From Gracilimonas sp017641085 (GTDB lineage Bacteria > Bacteroidota > Rhodothermia > Balneolales > Balneolaceae): DNA of 64,000 bases. The DNA is taken from NCBI RefSeq assembly GCF_046115515.1, contig NZ_CP175953.1, one strand, 5' to 3'. Shown here one piece after another: positions 34,593-43,151 of this stretch; within the stretch, counting starts at the first letter, position 1, and each line of letters begins with the position of its first letter. Both the position numbers and the translations under genes were made by a program. A model generated the notes under the pieces. That model worked only from the letters and a program-made list of their open reading frames with translations. It did no database searches and was not told the origin of the DNA.

Positions 34593-35012
34593 ATGAGAGT
34601 AGCAATCACCCACATATTAATTCTCCTGGTTTCCGGCTTTTGGGCTTCCCTTCAGGCACAAACAACTGCTGTTATGCAAGTTCGGGTAGAGATCGTAAGC
34701 GGAGCCGGCTTGTCTTCCATTGAAGAAGGGCTTATTGATTTAAGCTCCGTGGATGCAACTAACAATAATGTTAAAGCAGGCGGGTTCTCGCTTCAAACCT
34801 CACCGGGCACTGATGTAAGTGTTTCAATCGTTGAAAACGCCGGCATAAAGAATTATGACGGAGAAACCATAGAGTTTGAATCACTTCAGGTAGATAAAAG
34901 AACTACGGAGACCGGTGAACACCACATCTCCCTGAACGGTAAAATCAAAGACCTAAGCTCATTAAGAGGTCACTACCAGGGCGATGTAACCGCTGTTATT
35001 GAATACCTGTAA
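34593..35012 (+). CDS. Secreted DUF4402-like protein
   Basis: The 139-residue protein has a signal peptide (cleavage after SLQAQ near residue 23) and a beta-rich domain. The C-terminal HYQGDVTAVIEYL matches the closing strand of DUF4402-type proteins, which resemble fimbrial or spore-coat-like subunits. An internal GFSLQTSPGTDVSVSIVENA fits that fold. No chaperone-usher genes lie nearby. The function is not known. A bidirectional terminator at 35198 separates it from the methyltransferase. Confidence 0.72.
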   Translation: MRVAITHILILLVSGFWASLQAQTTAVMQVRVEIVSGAGLSSIEEGLIDLSSVDATNNNVKAGGFSLQTSPGTDVSVSIVENAGIKNYDGETIEFESLQVDKRTTETGEHHISLNGKIKDLSSLRGHYQGDVTAVIEYL

Positions 35013-35197
35013 GGAATTCCTAAGCACTCAATACCGGTAACCATCACCTCTTCCCCTTGCAGGGATTCTGTACCCGCTTATCGTCCCCTCTTGCAGAATC
35101 TTAAATAGTTTTTTCCAATCCGGCGGCCTTTGATTCTCGTACTATTTCAGTGCTGATTTTAAGTGATTAGCAAACATATACTCCGAATAACTCAAAT

Positions 35198-35227
35198 AAA
35201 GCCCCGGTTTTGATCGACCAGGGCTTT
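35198..35227. terminator. Bidirectional terminator
   Basis: AAAGCCC (35198-35204) pairs with GGGCTTT (35221-35227), extended by GGT/ACC across one mismatch. T5 follows on the plus strand. It sits between convergent genes at 35012 and 35230. Confidence 0.72.
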
Positions 35228-35229
35228 TT

Positions 35230-35880
35230 CTATTTCCCCTGTTCAGGCTTGTTTGCGGTGATGAGGTACAAATTCCAATACATGTAGTGCCAGGTTTGTT
35301 TGTGCTTAATGTTGAAATGAACTGAACTGAGTAATTTTTCAGCATCATTCACGGAAACGGTTTGAATGGTTTCACGGGTAAGCTTATCGATCCAGTAATT
35401 GACTGCCCTGAATAGCCCTTCTTTGTTCCAATCCAGCAAATAAAACATCCCGCCGGGCTTTAGCACCCGATAAACCTCCCGGATGGCACCCTCCTGATTC
35501 GGGTAATTGTGAAACGCATTCATTGAAATGACCCGGTCAAAGGAATTGGACTCAAAACTCATCTGCTCTGCACTGTATCCGGTAAAACGATAACGATCAT
35601 CAGAGCCCACCTTTTCCCGGGCCTTCGCAAGCATTTCAGAGGACACATCATTCAGCACAAACTCACCGAATTCCCGGTCATTCTGCTGAAGATACCTTGC
35701 CAGGTAACCGGTTCCGGCACTTATATCCAACACCCGATCGGATGGATGTATTCTAAGCTGACCCAATAATTTTTGATGTGTATTCTCGAGGTACCCCTTC
35801 CACCGAACATCGTATTTGGATGCGAGGGCATCGTAGCTCTCGGCGGTTTCATCTTTACTCAACTCTGTTCTGTTGGCCAC
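35230..35880 (-). CDS. Class I SAM-dependent methyltransferase
   Basis: The 216-residue protein is a UbiE-like methyltransferase: SYDALASKYDVRWKGYLENT, the SAM site VLDISAGTGYLARYLQ near residue 51, the acidic VSSEMLAKAREKVG, and the later motif VYRVLKPGGMFYLLDWN. The substrate is unknown. I tested it as the missing arsenite methyltransferase; it has no cysteines in the usual positions and a different N-terminus, so it is not ArsM. Transcribed alone. Confidence 0.88.
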   Translation of the reverse strand: MANRTELSKDETAESYDALASKYDVRWKGYLENTHQKLLGQLRIHPSDRVLDISAGTGYLARYLQQNDREFGEFVLNDVSSEMLAKAREKVGSDDRYRFTGYSAEQMSFESNSFDRVISMNAFHNYPNQEGAIREVYRVLKPGGMFYLLDWNKEGLFRAVNYWIDKLTRETIQTVSVNDAEKLLSSVHFNIKHKQTWHYMYWNLYLITANKPEQGK

Positions 35881-36104
35881 TTCTCTTGGTTCTATGACTT
35901 TAATCTTTTTCTATTTTTGGGACACGACCTTCTGAAAGCATTTTCTTTTCTCATTTACCTGCACACCAAACAGCGGCTTTTCATGTAGCAATCCCTCCAA
36001 TTATTTCTGAGGGAAAACCATTTTAAATTTTTTGCAATCTGCTTTAAAGATCCGCTCGTATTCTCGAGTGAACAAGTAATAAAATTCATCAAGTAAAAAC
36101 TATT

Positions 36105-37619
36105 ATGAAATCACTAAACAAACTATTCATTATGCTGGCTGCTGTTGGGCTATCCTTCACAGCTTGTGAAAATAACAATTCGTCGGGAGAAGACGATACA
36201 GACATCCCGGCCGTAGAAGCCAATACACAGGGCACCAGTAATGGTAACCAGGTTACCATTTCAAATGTGGTATCCCCCGAAAATGGATGGATCGTTATTC
36301 ACCGCTCAAACGCTGAGGGCAACGGACCTCAGGTTCCTGAAATCATCGGAAAATCTATGGTTGAAGCCGGTGTAAATACCGATGTAACCATCCAGCTTGA
36401 AGAAGGCGTTTCTAATGAAGAAACCCTTTGGGCCATGCTGCATGAAGACACAGGAACTCTGGGTGAATACGAATTTGACGGGCAAAACGGATTAGACCTG
36501 CCGGTTACCTTAAATGACGAAATCGTGATGACATCTTTCATGATTTCCCAAACCGATCCGGCTATTACAGTCAGTGATCAGGTTGATCGAGGTAATATTT
36601 TCGTTATTGGATCCGTATCTGCTGCTGAAGACGGCTGGATTGTAATTCACGGACCTAATGCCAACAACGATGGACCTCAAATTCCGGAAATCATTGGTAA
36701 AGCACCGGTTTCTGCAGGCGTAAATGAGAATGTGGAAATTGTGCTGAATGAAGGTGAAGAAGTATCTACCGGAGACAACCTCTTCCCAATGCTTCATTAT
36801 GATACCGGAACAGACGGTGAGTATGAGTTTGACGGCCAAAGCGGTTTAGACCAACCTGTTATCACTGCAGAAGGTGACATCGTTCTTGCTTCTTTTGAAG
36901 TAATTGAAAATATGTCAACACTGATGGCGGAAGACCAAACCGTTATGAACAATTCTATCATGGTTGATGTGGAATCGGATACCGACGGATGGGTGGTTGT
37001 GCATGCTTCTAATGAAGCCAATGACGGTCCCCAGATTCCTGAAATTATTGGTAAAGCACCAATTCAGGAAGGAATGAACACAGACGTTCAAATTACTTTT
37101 GATGACGGCGTTGTAGTGGAAGATGGCGACGTGCTATACCCTATGGTTCACTATGATACCGGAACAATCGGTACCTATGAATTTGACGGACAAGGACCGC
37201 ATGACCAACCGGTTATTACAGCTGATGGAATTCTGCTGACCAGCATTACCGTAAGTGGCTCCGCTGCTCCGGCTGTAGTTGCAGAAGACCAGGCTGTGGA
37301 AGACGGAACACTTACCATCTCTGAAACCATGACCGGCCAGATAGGATTCGTAGTACTTCACAGAGATACCGGAAACGATTCTCCTGTAGTACCGGCAAGT
37401 ATTGGCCACGGACAAGTTTACACCGGCCAAAATACCGACCTTGTTATTGAACTTAACGACGACGAAACCCTGGAGTCAGGAGAGAAAGTATGGGCGATGT
37501 TGCACATCGACAACGGAACAATCGGATCTTATGATTTTGATGGTTCTGAAGGAAGTGACGACCCACCCGTATTTGATTCAATGCAAAACATTGTAATGGT
37601 TCAGTTTACTATTCAATAA
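36105..37619 (+). CDS. Lipoprotein with four tandem repeats (DUF7282-like)
   Basis: The 504-residue protein has a lipobox (LSFTAC, Cys at about residue 22), then four repeats of about 110 residues. Each has a GWIVIH or similar strand, a GPQ[VI]PEIIGK-type loop, and a closing block HxDTGTxGxYEFDGQxGxDxPV. The fourth repeat is the most diverged (HIDNGTIGSYDFDGSEG). The pattern resembles the DUF7282 domain known mainly from archaeal surface proteins. It is probably anchored in the outer membrane and exposed. Asp/Glu-rich loops suggest cation binding, as an inference. Terminator at 37641. Confidence 0.82.
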   Translation: MKSLNKLFIMLAAVGLSFTACENNNSSGEDDTDIPAVEANTQGTSNGNQVTISNVVSPENGWIVIHRSNAEGNGPQVPEIIGKSMVEAGVNTDVTIQLEEGVSNEETLWAMLHEDTGTLGEYEFDGQNGLDLPVTLNDEIVMTSFMISQTDPAITVSDQVDRGNIFVIGSVSAAEDGWIVIHGPNANNDGPQIPEIIGKAPVSAGVNENVEIVLNEGEEVSTGDNLFPMLHYDTGTDGEYEFDGQSGLDQPVITAEGDIVLASFEVIENMSTLMAEDQTVMNNSIMVDVESDTDGWVVVHASNEANDGPQIPEIIGKAPIQEGMNTDVQITFDDGVVVEDGDVLYPMVHYDTGTIGTYEFDGQGPHDQPVITADGILLTSITVSGSAAPAVVAEDQAVEDGTLTISETMTGQIGFVVLHRDTGNDSPVVPASIGHGQVYTGQNTDLVIELNDDETLESGEKVWAMLHIDNGTIGSYDFDGSEGSDDPPVFDSMQNIVMVQFTIQ

Positions 37620-37640
37620 ACTGAGGCGTTAAGTGGTTGA

Positions 37641-37670
37641 GGCTGTCGGAGGACCCGGCAGCCTTTTTTT
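37641..37670 (+). terminator. Rho-independent terminator
   Basis: GGCTGTCGG (37641-37649) pairs with CCGGCAGCC (37655-37663), 9 bp with one G-T pair. It is followed by T7. Confidence 0.88.
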
Positions 37671-37683
37671 ATTTGAAGGAATT

Positions 37684-38133
37684 TCAGGGCTGAACCTGAA
37701 GCTTTCTAACAACCTCACCGGCTCCTGCAAACTTCAATCTTATAGCCACGGAATCGCCGGCTTTTAATTCCTGGTTCAAGCCCATCAGCATGATGTGAAG
37801 GCCTCCCTGCCGGAACCGGATTTCTTGTCCGGGCTGTACCATAACTTCTTTTTGTTCCCGCATCCCCATCATCCCTTCTTCTGTTTCGTAAGACTCATGC
37901 ACCTGCACCATATCTGCAAAATCTGCCTCAACCGAACGTAAGGTGTCCGCTTTGTCCAGTGAATTTGTATAAACAAAATAAGCTGCACTTGTTCCACCGG
38001 AAGCGGCCGGACGAACCCGCTCTCTTATCACATCTGGTTCCTCACTCACATTTTCTTTCTCCGCTTTTTGGTTGGTGCAGGCCACTGAAAGCATCAAACC
38101 ACTAATCAATAAAAGGAAAACTGTTTTTCTCAT
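37684..38133 (-). CDS. Periplasmic copper chaperone PCuAC-type lipoprotein
   Basis: The 149-residue lipoprotein (lipobox LSVAC, Cys at about residue 19) has the PCu(A)C fold and its copper motif. A His in MVQVHESYETEEGMMGM is followed by Met, and later GGLHIMLMGL holds the second His/Met pair. Such proteins deliver Cu(I) to the CuA or CuB site of cytochrome oxidase. Its ATG overlaps the SCO stop by four bases, so the two chaperones are produced together. Confidence 0.9.
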   Translation of the reverse strand: MRKTVFLLLISGLMLSVACTNQKAEKENVSEEPDVIRERVRPAASGGTSAAYFVYTNSLDKADTLRSVEADFADMVQVHESYETEEGMMGMREQKEVMVQPGQEIRFRQGGLHIMLMGLNQELKAGDSVAIRLKFAGAGEVVRKLQVQP

Positions 38134-38705
38134 CGGACTTTATTTAGATCTTCAACTACAAGAGAAGGAATTATCGGCTGGCTTCCTCCATATTCAAAAA
38201 TTACCCGCGCCTGTTTATCTAACACCATTATTTTATCGGAGTGATTGATGAAGTAAAGCTCTTTTCCGCTTTCGGTTTGCTGCGTGAAAGAAACCTGGCT
38301 TCGAACGCGGGCGCTGTCCATCAAGGCAAAAACCTCGGTTGAATCGCCGGTTATAAAGGTGAAGTTTTCATCAACCTCAAAAGCCTTCCCGTACTGTTTT
38401 AGCTTCGATGGAGTATCCCGGACCGGATCAAATGTTGCGGCTACAAATTGCACATCCTCCGGGTAATTCAGCTCTTTCTGAATTTTGACGAGATTTTGCG
38501 TGATGAGCGAACAGATATCCGGACAGTTGGTGTATATAAATCCCATCACCACGTAATCGCCTTCAAAGTCATCCGGAAAGACGACTTCGGCACTGTCACT
38601 GTTAACCAGCTGAAAAGAGGCGTCACCCATATCCTCAATAACCTCGGGGTTATTGCCACAAGCGATTATAAAAAGGGGGATAAAAAGCAGTATTAATTTC
38701 TTCAT
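38130..38705 (-). CDS. SCO1/SenC family copper chaperone
   Basis: The 191-residue thioredoxin-fold lipoprotein (LFIIAC) carries the SCO copper site: TNCPDICSL (CX3C) and the later His in YFINHSDKIMVLD. SCO proteins reduce or load the CuA centre of cytochrome oxidase. It is the first gene of a two-gene unit with PCuAC, divergent from a c-type cytochrome-like lipoprotein. The oxidase itself is not in the window. Confidence 0.92.
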   Translation of the reverse strand: MKKLILLFIPLFIIACGNNPEVIEDMGDASFQLVNSDSAEVVFPDDFEGDYVVMGFIYTNCPDICSLITQNLVKIQKELNYPEDVQFVAATFDPVRDTPSKLKQYGKAFEVDENFTFITGDSTEVFALMDSARVRSQVSFTQQTESGKELYFINHSDKIMVLDKQARVIFEYGGSQPIIPSLVVEDLNKVR

Positions 38706-38777
38706 AGGTTGAATGTAAGAGTATTCACAAATAACTTAGCCATTGTTCCCTCAATTAATCAATATTCATCATTTATC

Positions 38778-39284
38778 ATGGAGTATCGCATCAAGTTAGG
38801 TGGCTTTTTATTTTTAGTTTCCACTGTTTTCATCGGCATTTCCTGCCAAACGGATCAAGCTAAATCCAATGATCACCCGGATACCGATGAGCAATATGAG
38901 GATACGGTTCCTTTGATTTACCACATGTCTTTTATGCAGCGGTATAGCCATAAATTATATCTTGCAGGTAAGGAAGAAAATTGGGAGCTGGCCTATGTAT
39001 ATTCTCATGAAATCGAAGAACTATCTGAAACCATCATTGACGGCAACCATCTGGATGATGGAGTGAATGTGAGCAAACTGCTCGAAACCATGCTCATTCC
39101 CCAAATTGAAAAGGTTGAAGCTGCAATAGACGCCAAAGACCAAGCTATGTTTGAGGACAATTATCAAACCATGATTCAAACCTGCAATCAGTGTCATGAG
39201 GCGGCTAACTATGGAGCCGTTAAGGTAACGGTGCCCAGCGGAAATCCATACAATCAGGATTATTCTCCTGCTGCCGATGAATAA
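38778..39284 (+). CDS. Lipoprotein with single c-type haem motif
   Basis: The product has about 168 residues with a lipobox (GISC, about residue 23) and one CxxCH haem-binding site near its C-terminus (TCNQCHEAANYG). It is mostly helical between them (YSHEIEELSETIIDG). Single-haem, helical cytochrome c-prime-like or di-helical electron carriers look like this. Its position divergent to SCO/PCuAC suggests a respiratory chain role. The ATG at 38778 is used since it begins the signal peptide directly; an earlier start at 38709 adds 23 residues. Confidence 0.82.
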   Translation: MEYRIKLGGFLFLVSTVFIGISCQTDQAKSNDHPDTDEQYEDTVPLIYHMSFMQRYSHKLYLAGKEENWELAYVYSHEIEELSETIIDGNHLDDGVNVSKLLETMLIPQIEKVEAAIDAKDQAMFEDNYQTMIQTCNQCHEAANYGAVKVTVPSGNPYNQDYSPAADE

Positions 39285-39299
39285 TTAGCTACTGAATTA

Positions 39300-39761
39300 T
39301 CAGGGCCCGAAATACCAAATAGCAAAACTTGCTAGAAGGGAAATCAAGAACAGAAAATAAGCTTGCTTCACCGGGCGGTCGGGCAGGAAGTTATACAATG
39401 GATTTTCCCGAAAGAATTCTTCAAGCTGTTCCCGGCGTGTTTTTTCTTCCGGATCCAACTCATCCTCTTTTTTAACCAGCACTTCTGCGTCACCATCAAC
39501 CTCTTTAAGGCTTTCGTTCAAAAACCCAGCGATGGTGTATTGATCAACTTTCCCCAAATTACTGACAATGAGGTAAGCGGGCGTTCCCACCATAAAAATG
39601 GCAATCCCCACAATAGATTTATCCAACACGGTAAGCTCGAGAAATATCCCTAATGCCATACTTATTAGTATCCCCAGCCCGATTATACATAGCAGTGCGC
39701 TTAACACAAGACGCAGCTTCCAGTTGTAAATCCCTTCCAATAATACTTGCGAACCCTTCAT
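39300..39761 (-). CDS. Hypothetical membrane protein
   Basis: The 153-residue protein has two membrane helices at about residues 19-60, a cytoplasmic stretch with an acidic patch (KKEDELDPEEKTRREQLEEF), and a last helix at the C-terminus (AYFLFLISLLASFAIWYFG). I do not recognise the family. It lies between the haem lipoprotein and an M14 peptidase, on the peptidase's strand, about 40 bases after it, so they may be co-transcribed. Confidence 0.68.
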   Translation of the reverse strand: MKGSQVLLEGIYNWKLRLVLSALLCIIGLGILISMALGIFLELTVLDKSIVGIAIFMVGTPAYLIVSNLGKVDQYTIAGFLNESLKEVDGDAEVLVKKEDELDPEEKTRREQLEEFFRENPLYNFLPDRPVKQAYFLFLISLLASFAIWYFGP

Positions 39762-39803
39762 GCTTTTCTATTTAGCTTTTATTTGAATATGTGTATCCCT
39801 GAA

Positions 39804-41081
39804 TTAGTTTTCAACACTTGTTTTATCCCAATTTTCGAGCAGAACTCTCATCAATGATTTTGCAGCCGATCGCGAAACCTGCCCAAGCTTTTCATCACTG
39901 ATTTGATCATCTACCTCATAGGTCAGTGCATCAATGCCGAAGGCATGATAGAACCAGTTTTTAGCGATAGGCGATGAGGTGTCGAACGGCTCAATGTTAA
40001 ATTCAACCTCTTCATTGTCTTCCTGAATACGTTCTACCCACTGCTGGGTAATATTATCCGGATTGGTTTTTACCTCCTCATTTATGGGATAGAAAATATT
40101 TTCGTTGGTAGAGTGAAAATCGATGGCATAGAACATCTGCCGTAAGTCAGAATTTTTTAGCGGCTCCAGAGTTTCTTTCACGATTCTTGTTTCGGGCTGA
40201 TTGAAATTTTCCCAGTCGCGATTTAAATCAACCCCGCCGGCATTATGTCGCCAGTGGCCCATATCAACCCCGTCAGGATTTAGCATTGGGAATGCTTTTA
40301 CCACGAAGGTCTCCCTGAACTCCCGGGCTAACGCATTGTCGGCCGTCAATTCTTCCAGGAAAATTAGCGAAGCAAGATAACCCGTTACTTCCGGCGGATG
40401 CTGACGGCTCACGATAGCTAAAACCGGAGCTTTTTGATTTTGCTCAACTTCTGTGATTCCAAGCTCCCAAATCGGCCGCCCCAATTTTGATTTACCCACT
40501 TCTTTCATCTCAACAAAAGAATTACCCAAAACCCCGCGATGGGTTAAAGTGGAAAGTAAATCGGATGAGGTATGAAGCGGTTGCCCGCTGATAATTATGG
40601 GGTCCGGGGCCAATAACACTTCAAAGGTAGCTGTACCGGTGGCAGAATCGTACTGAACGGGCAGCTCCATCTGCTGTTTCCACGTGCTGTCGGGCTGAAC
40701 CCAACTTTGCAATTTTGGGAGGTATCTATGCGTTGCATCCAGGTAATTAAGCCGTATCTTTGCCATCCGGACGGTATCACTCCATATTTTGAAGGCGTAC
40801 CAGGGACTATTATTGATTGGGCCATTTTCAGGTGCAATAAAAACCTCAACCGCTGAGTCACTATACGCGTAAACATCATTCATACGAGCTCCATCAAATT
40901 CATTGCTAATCCAGACCTTGGGCGAATCTACCCCAATGGTCCGGCGAGCCTGTTTTTGAATGACTTTGTCGGTGGTGTTGGTTACATCCGGAGGATCGTA
41001 AGAGAAGCCTGAGAACTCTTCCGTGCTTTTGCATGAAACCAGTATCAAAGAAACAATAAGGACCTGAAAATACTTATACAT
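39804..41081 (-). CDS. M14 family zinc carboxypeptidase, lipoprotein
   Basis: The product has about 425 residues. A lipobox (LILVSC) near residue 17 makes it an envelope lipoprotein. An N-terminal beta domain precedes the M14 peptidase. Its zinc motif is HPPE in VSRQHPPEVTGYL; substrate Arg/Asn are in GHWRHNAGGVDLNRDW; the third ligand His is in YAIDFHSTNENIF; and the catalytic Glu is in ALTYEVDD. M14 members trim C-terminal residues from peptides or peptidoglycan. The ATG at 41081 is preferred to the TTG at 41093, because it begins the signal sequence; neither has a clear ribosome site. Confidence 0.88.
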   Translation of the reverse strand: MYKYFQVLIVSLILVSCKSTEEFSGFSYDPPDVTNTTDKVIQKQARRTIGVDSPKVWISNEFDGARMNDVYAYSDSAVEVFIAPENGPINNSPWYAFKIWSDTVRMAKIRLNYLDATHRYLPKLQSWVQPDSTWKQQMELPVQYDSATGTATFEVLLAPDPIIISGQPLHTSSDLLSTLTHRGVLGNSFVEMKEVGKSKLGRPIWELGITEVEQNQKAPVLAIVSRQHPPEVTGYLASLIFLEELTADNALAREFRETFVVKAFPMLNPDGVDMGHWRHNAGGVDLNRDWENFNQPETRIVKETLEPLKNSDLRQMFYAIDFHSTNENIFYPINEEVKTNPDNITQQWVERIQEDNEEVEFNIEPFDTSSPIAKNWFYHAFGIDALTYEVDDQISDEKLGQVSRSAAKSLMRVLLENWDKTSVEN

Positions 41082-41192
41082 ATATAAGCGCAATTAACGT
41101 TATGGCTCATTTAAAAACTGAGCAGTACAACTAAGATTTCAAAGATAGCAAACATTCAGTTATACTTATCTTTATTAATATAAATCACTCAC

Positions 41193-43148
41193 TTGGTTAC
41201 TACTAATTTAAAACTTCTAATCCATCTCTTCACGCTGCTGGGTGTTTTCCATCTTGTTACCGTACAAGTGGCTGCCCAGGAAGAACCTGACCCCGCACGG
41301 GTTTGGAGCATTAACATTGAAGGAAACCGAACGTTTGAAGCGTTAGTAATTAAAGATGTGATTTATAATGAGCCACCTTCACCATTTAAGAAACTCCTGT
41401 TTTGGCGACAGCCGGGAATGATCCTCAACGAGAATGATGTAAAACGTGATGTCATCCGAATCAAACGCTTTTACCAGCGAAGGGGATTTGACGATGTAAT
41501 TGTAAACTACCGCATTGAAACGCTGAGTAAAGAATGGCGAAAATCCATCATATTTGAAATCACTGAGAACACCCCCATCAGGATTAAGAAGGTGGACTTC
41601 CTGGTTTCCACAAGCAGCGAAGACCGGGCTTTAATTACGGATGATGAGGATTTCCAGGATATAAAGAAAAATCTACCATATAAGGTCGGTCAGCGCTACG
41701 AAACCATCAATAAAACAGAAGTGGAAGGAAAGCTTGTGGGGCGGCTTCGCAACCTTGGTTATCCTTATGCAACAAGTGAGGTTAATGCTCAGATAGACAG
41801 CATTTCCAAAGCAGCGAACGTAACTCTGGTAACCAACCCGGGGCCACGAGCACGATTTGACTCAGTAATTGTAGAAGGAGAAGAGAATCTTGCTGAAAAA
41901 TACATTATCAGAGAGACAGGTATAGAGCAAGGTGAAATGTTCAGCGAAAATAAACTTAGAGAGGCCCAGCGGGAAGTCTTCAGTCACCACATGTTTCGCT
42001 TTGCGCTTATCAACATTCCTGAGCAGCCGCAAGACTCTACCATAAGTGTAAAGGTGAGGGTGAAAGAAACTCCCCTGCGCACGGTTCAGCTTCAGTTTGG
42101 AATCGGAAACCTAACCCGTATCGATGATGGCTGGGCCGACTTCTACAAGTTATTTCGGGGACAGGCTTCATGGACCCACCGCAATGTTCGCGAACGCGGA
42201 GAACGATTCAGTATTACCGGAAATGCCTCGGCTATTGAACAACGCCTTGGCGCCAATTACCTGTTCCCTTATGTGTACAACACAAAGACTTCGATTATTT
42301 TATCTCCATTTTTTGAGCATAAACTGGAGCCTTCCTATGAGATTGTTCGCGGAGGTATAACCAACAGCTTCATCTACCAGTACAGCTCTAATTTAACCGG
42401 TACAATATCTCACGAATTTACACTGAACAACGAGATTAACCGGAATTCCCAGGAAAGCCTGCCCGACAGTATTCAAGCTTACAATGTTTCTTCTTTTAAC
42501 CTGAATGCATTTTATGCCCGAAACTTGCAACGAGGGAAAAAGGGCTGGTCGATACAGCCATTTTGGGAATTGTCCGGCTTGTTTGGAGAAGCAACCTACA
42601 GTTTTCAGGAAGCGGGAATGGACATCCGTAAATTCTCAGCCCTTAACCAAAATATTGTATTTGCAAAACGCATAAACTTCGCCGGAATCTATTATGCAAA
42701 ACAGGATTCCCTGCCTTCCGACATCCGCCTTTACAGCGGTGGCACCAACTCGGTGCGTGGCTGGAGCCGACAAGAGCTGGGCCCTAAACGGCCCATCATA
42801 AATGAGCAGGGTGAGTTTGAGCAATTTGTGCCTGTTGGAGGACGAGGTATGTTTAGCTTCAACACCGAGCTCAGGTTTCAGCTTAACCAGCTAATCAAAG
42901 GCTTTGGCGTTGCTACCTTTGTGGATGGCGGACAGGTTTGGAGAAATTTCAGTGATATCGGCACCACCCCCATTCAGTTTGGGGTTGGAGGCGGACTTCG
43001 TTACCAATCGCCCATAGGCCCTATCCGTATCGATATAGCGTATAAAATCAACCCAACTGATGAAGACCTTCAAATTTATCGGGGGCGAAATTTCGGCAGT
43101 GCCTGGGATCGGTGGGGACTTCACTTTAGCATCGGGCAGGCATTTTAG
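41193..43148 (+). CDS. tamA: BamA/TamA-family outer membrane protein
   Basis: The 651-residue protein has a signal peptide (cleavage after VAAQ near residue 29), then POTRA domains (VWSINIEGNRTFEALVIKDV and at least two more to about residue 290). A C-terminal 16-strand barrel carries the conserved loop motif GGTNSVRGWSRQELGP and VDGGQVW, and ends in an aromatic residue (SIGQAF). With tamB directly after, it should insert or assemble outer-membrane or lipid cargo. The start is TTG at 41193-41195, since the signal peptide begins here and no ATG precedes it. Confidence 0.9.
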   Translation: MVTTNLKLLIHLFTLLGVFHLVTVQVAAQEEPDPARVWSINIEGNRTFEALVIKDVIYNEPPSPFKKLLFWRQPGMILNENDVKRDVIRIKRFYQRRGFDDVIVNYRIETLSKEWRKSIIFEITENTPIRIKKVDFLVSTSSEDRALITDDEDFQDIKKNLPYKVGQRYETINKTEVEGKLVGRLRNLGYPYATSEVNAQIDSISKAANVTLVTNPGPRARFDSVIVEGEENLAEKYIIRETGIEQGEMFSENKLREAQREVFSHHMFRFALINIPEQPQDSTISVKVRVKETPLRTVQLQFGIGNLTRIDDGWADFYKLFRGQASWTHRNVRERGERFSITGNASAIEQRLGANYLFPYVYNTKTSIILSPFFEHKLEPSYEIVRGGITNSFIYQYSSNLTGTISHEFTLNNEINRNSQESLPDSIQAYNVSSFNLNAFYARNLQRGKKGWSIQPFWELSGLFGEATYSFQEAGMDIRKFSALNQNIVFAKRINFAGIYYAKQDSLPSDIRLYSGGTNSVRGWSRQELGPKRPIINEQGEFEQFVPVGGRGMFSFNTELRFQLNQLIKGFGVATFVDGGQVWRNFSDIGTTPIQFGVGGGLRYQSPIGPIRIDIAYKINPTDEDLQIYRGRNFGSAWDRWGLHFSIGQAF

Positions 43149-43151
43149 CAT

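Noticed and set aside
35230..35880. Methyltransferase considered as the missing ArsM of the arsenosugar cluster
   Set aside because: No conserved arsenic-binding cysteines and a UbiE-like layout; 32 kb away from arsS.
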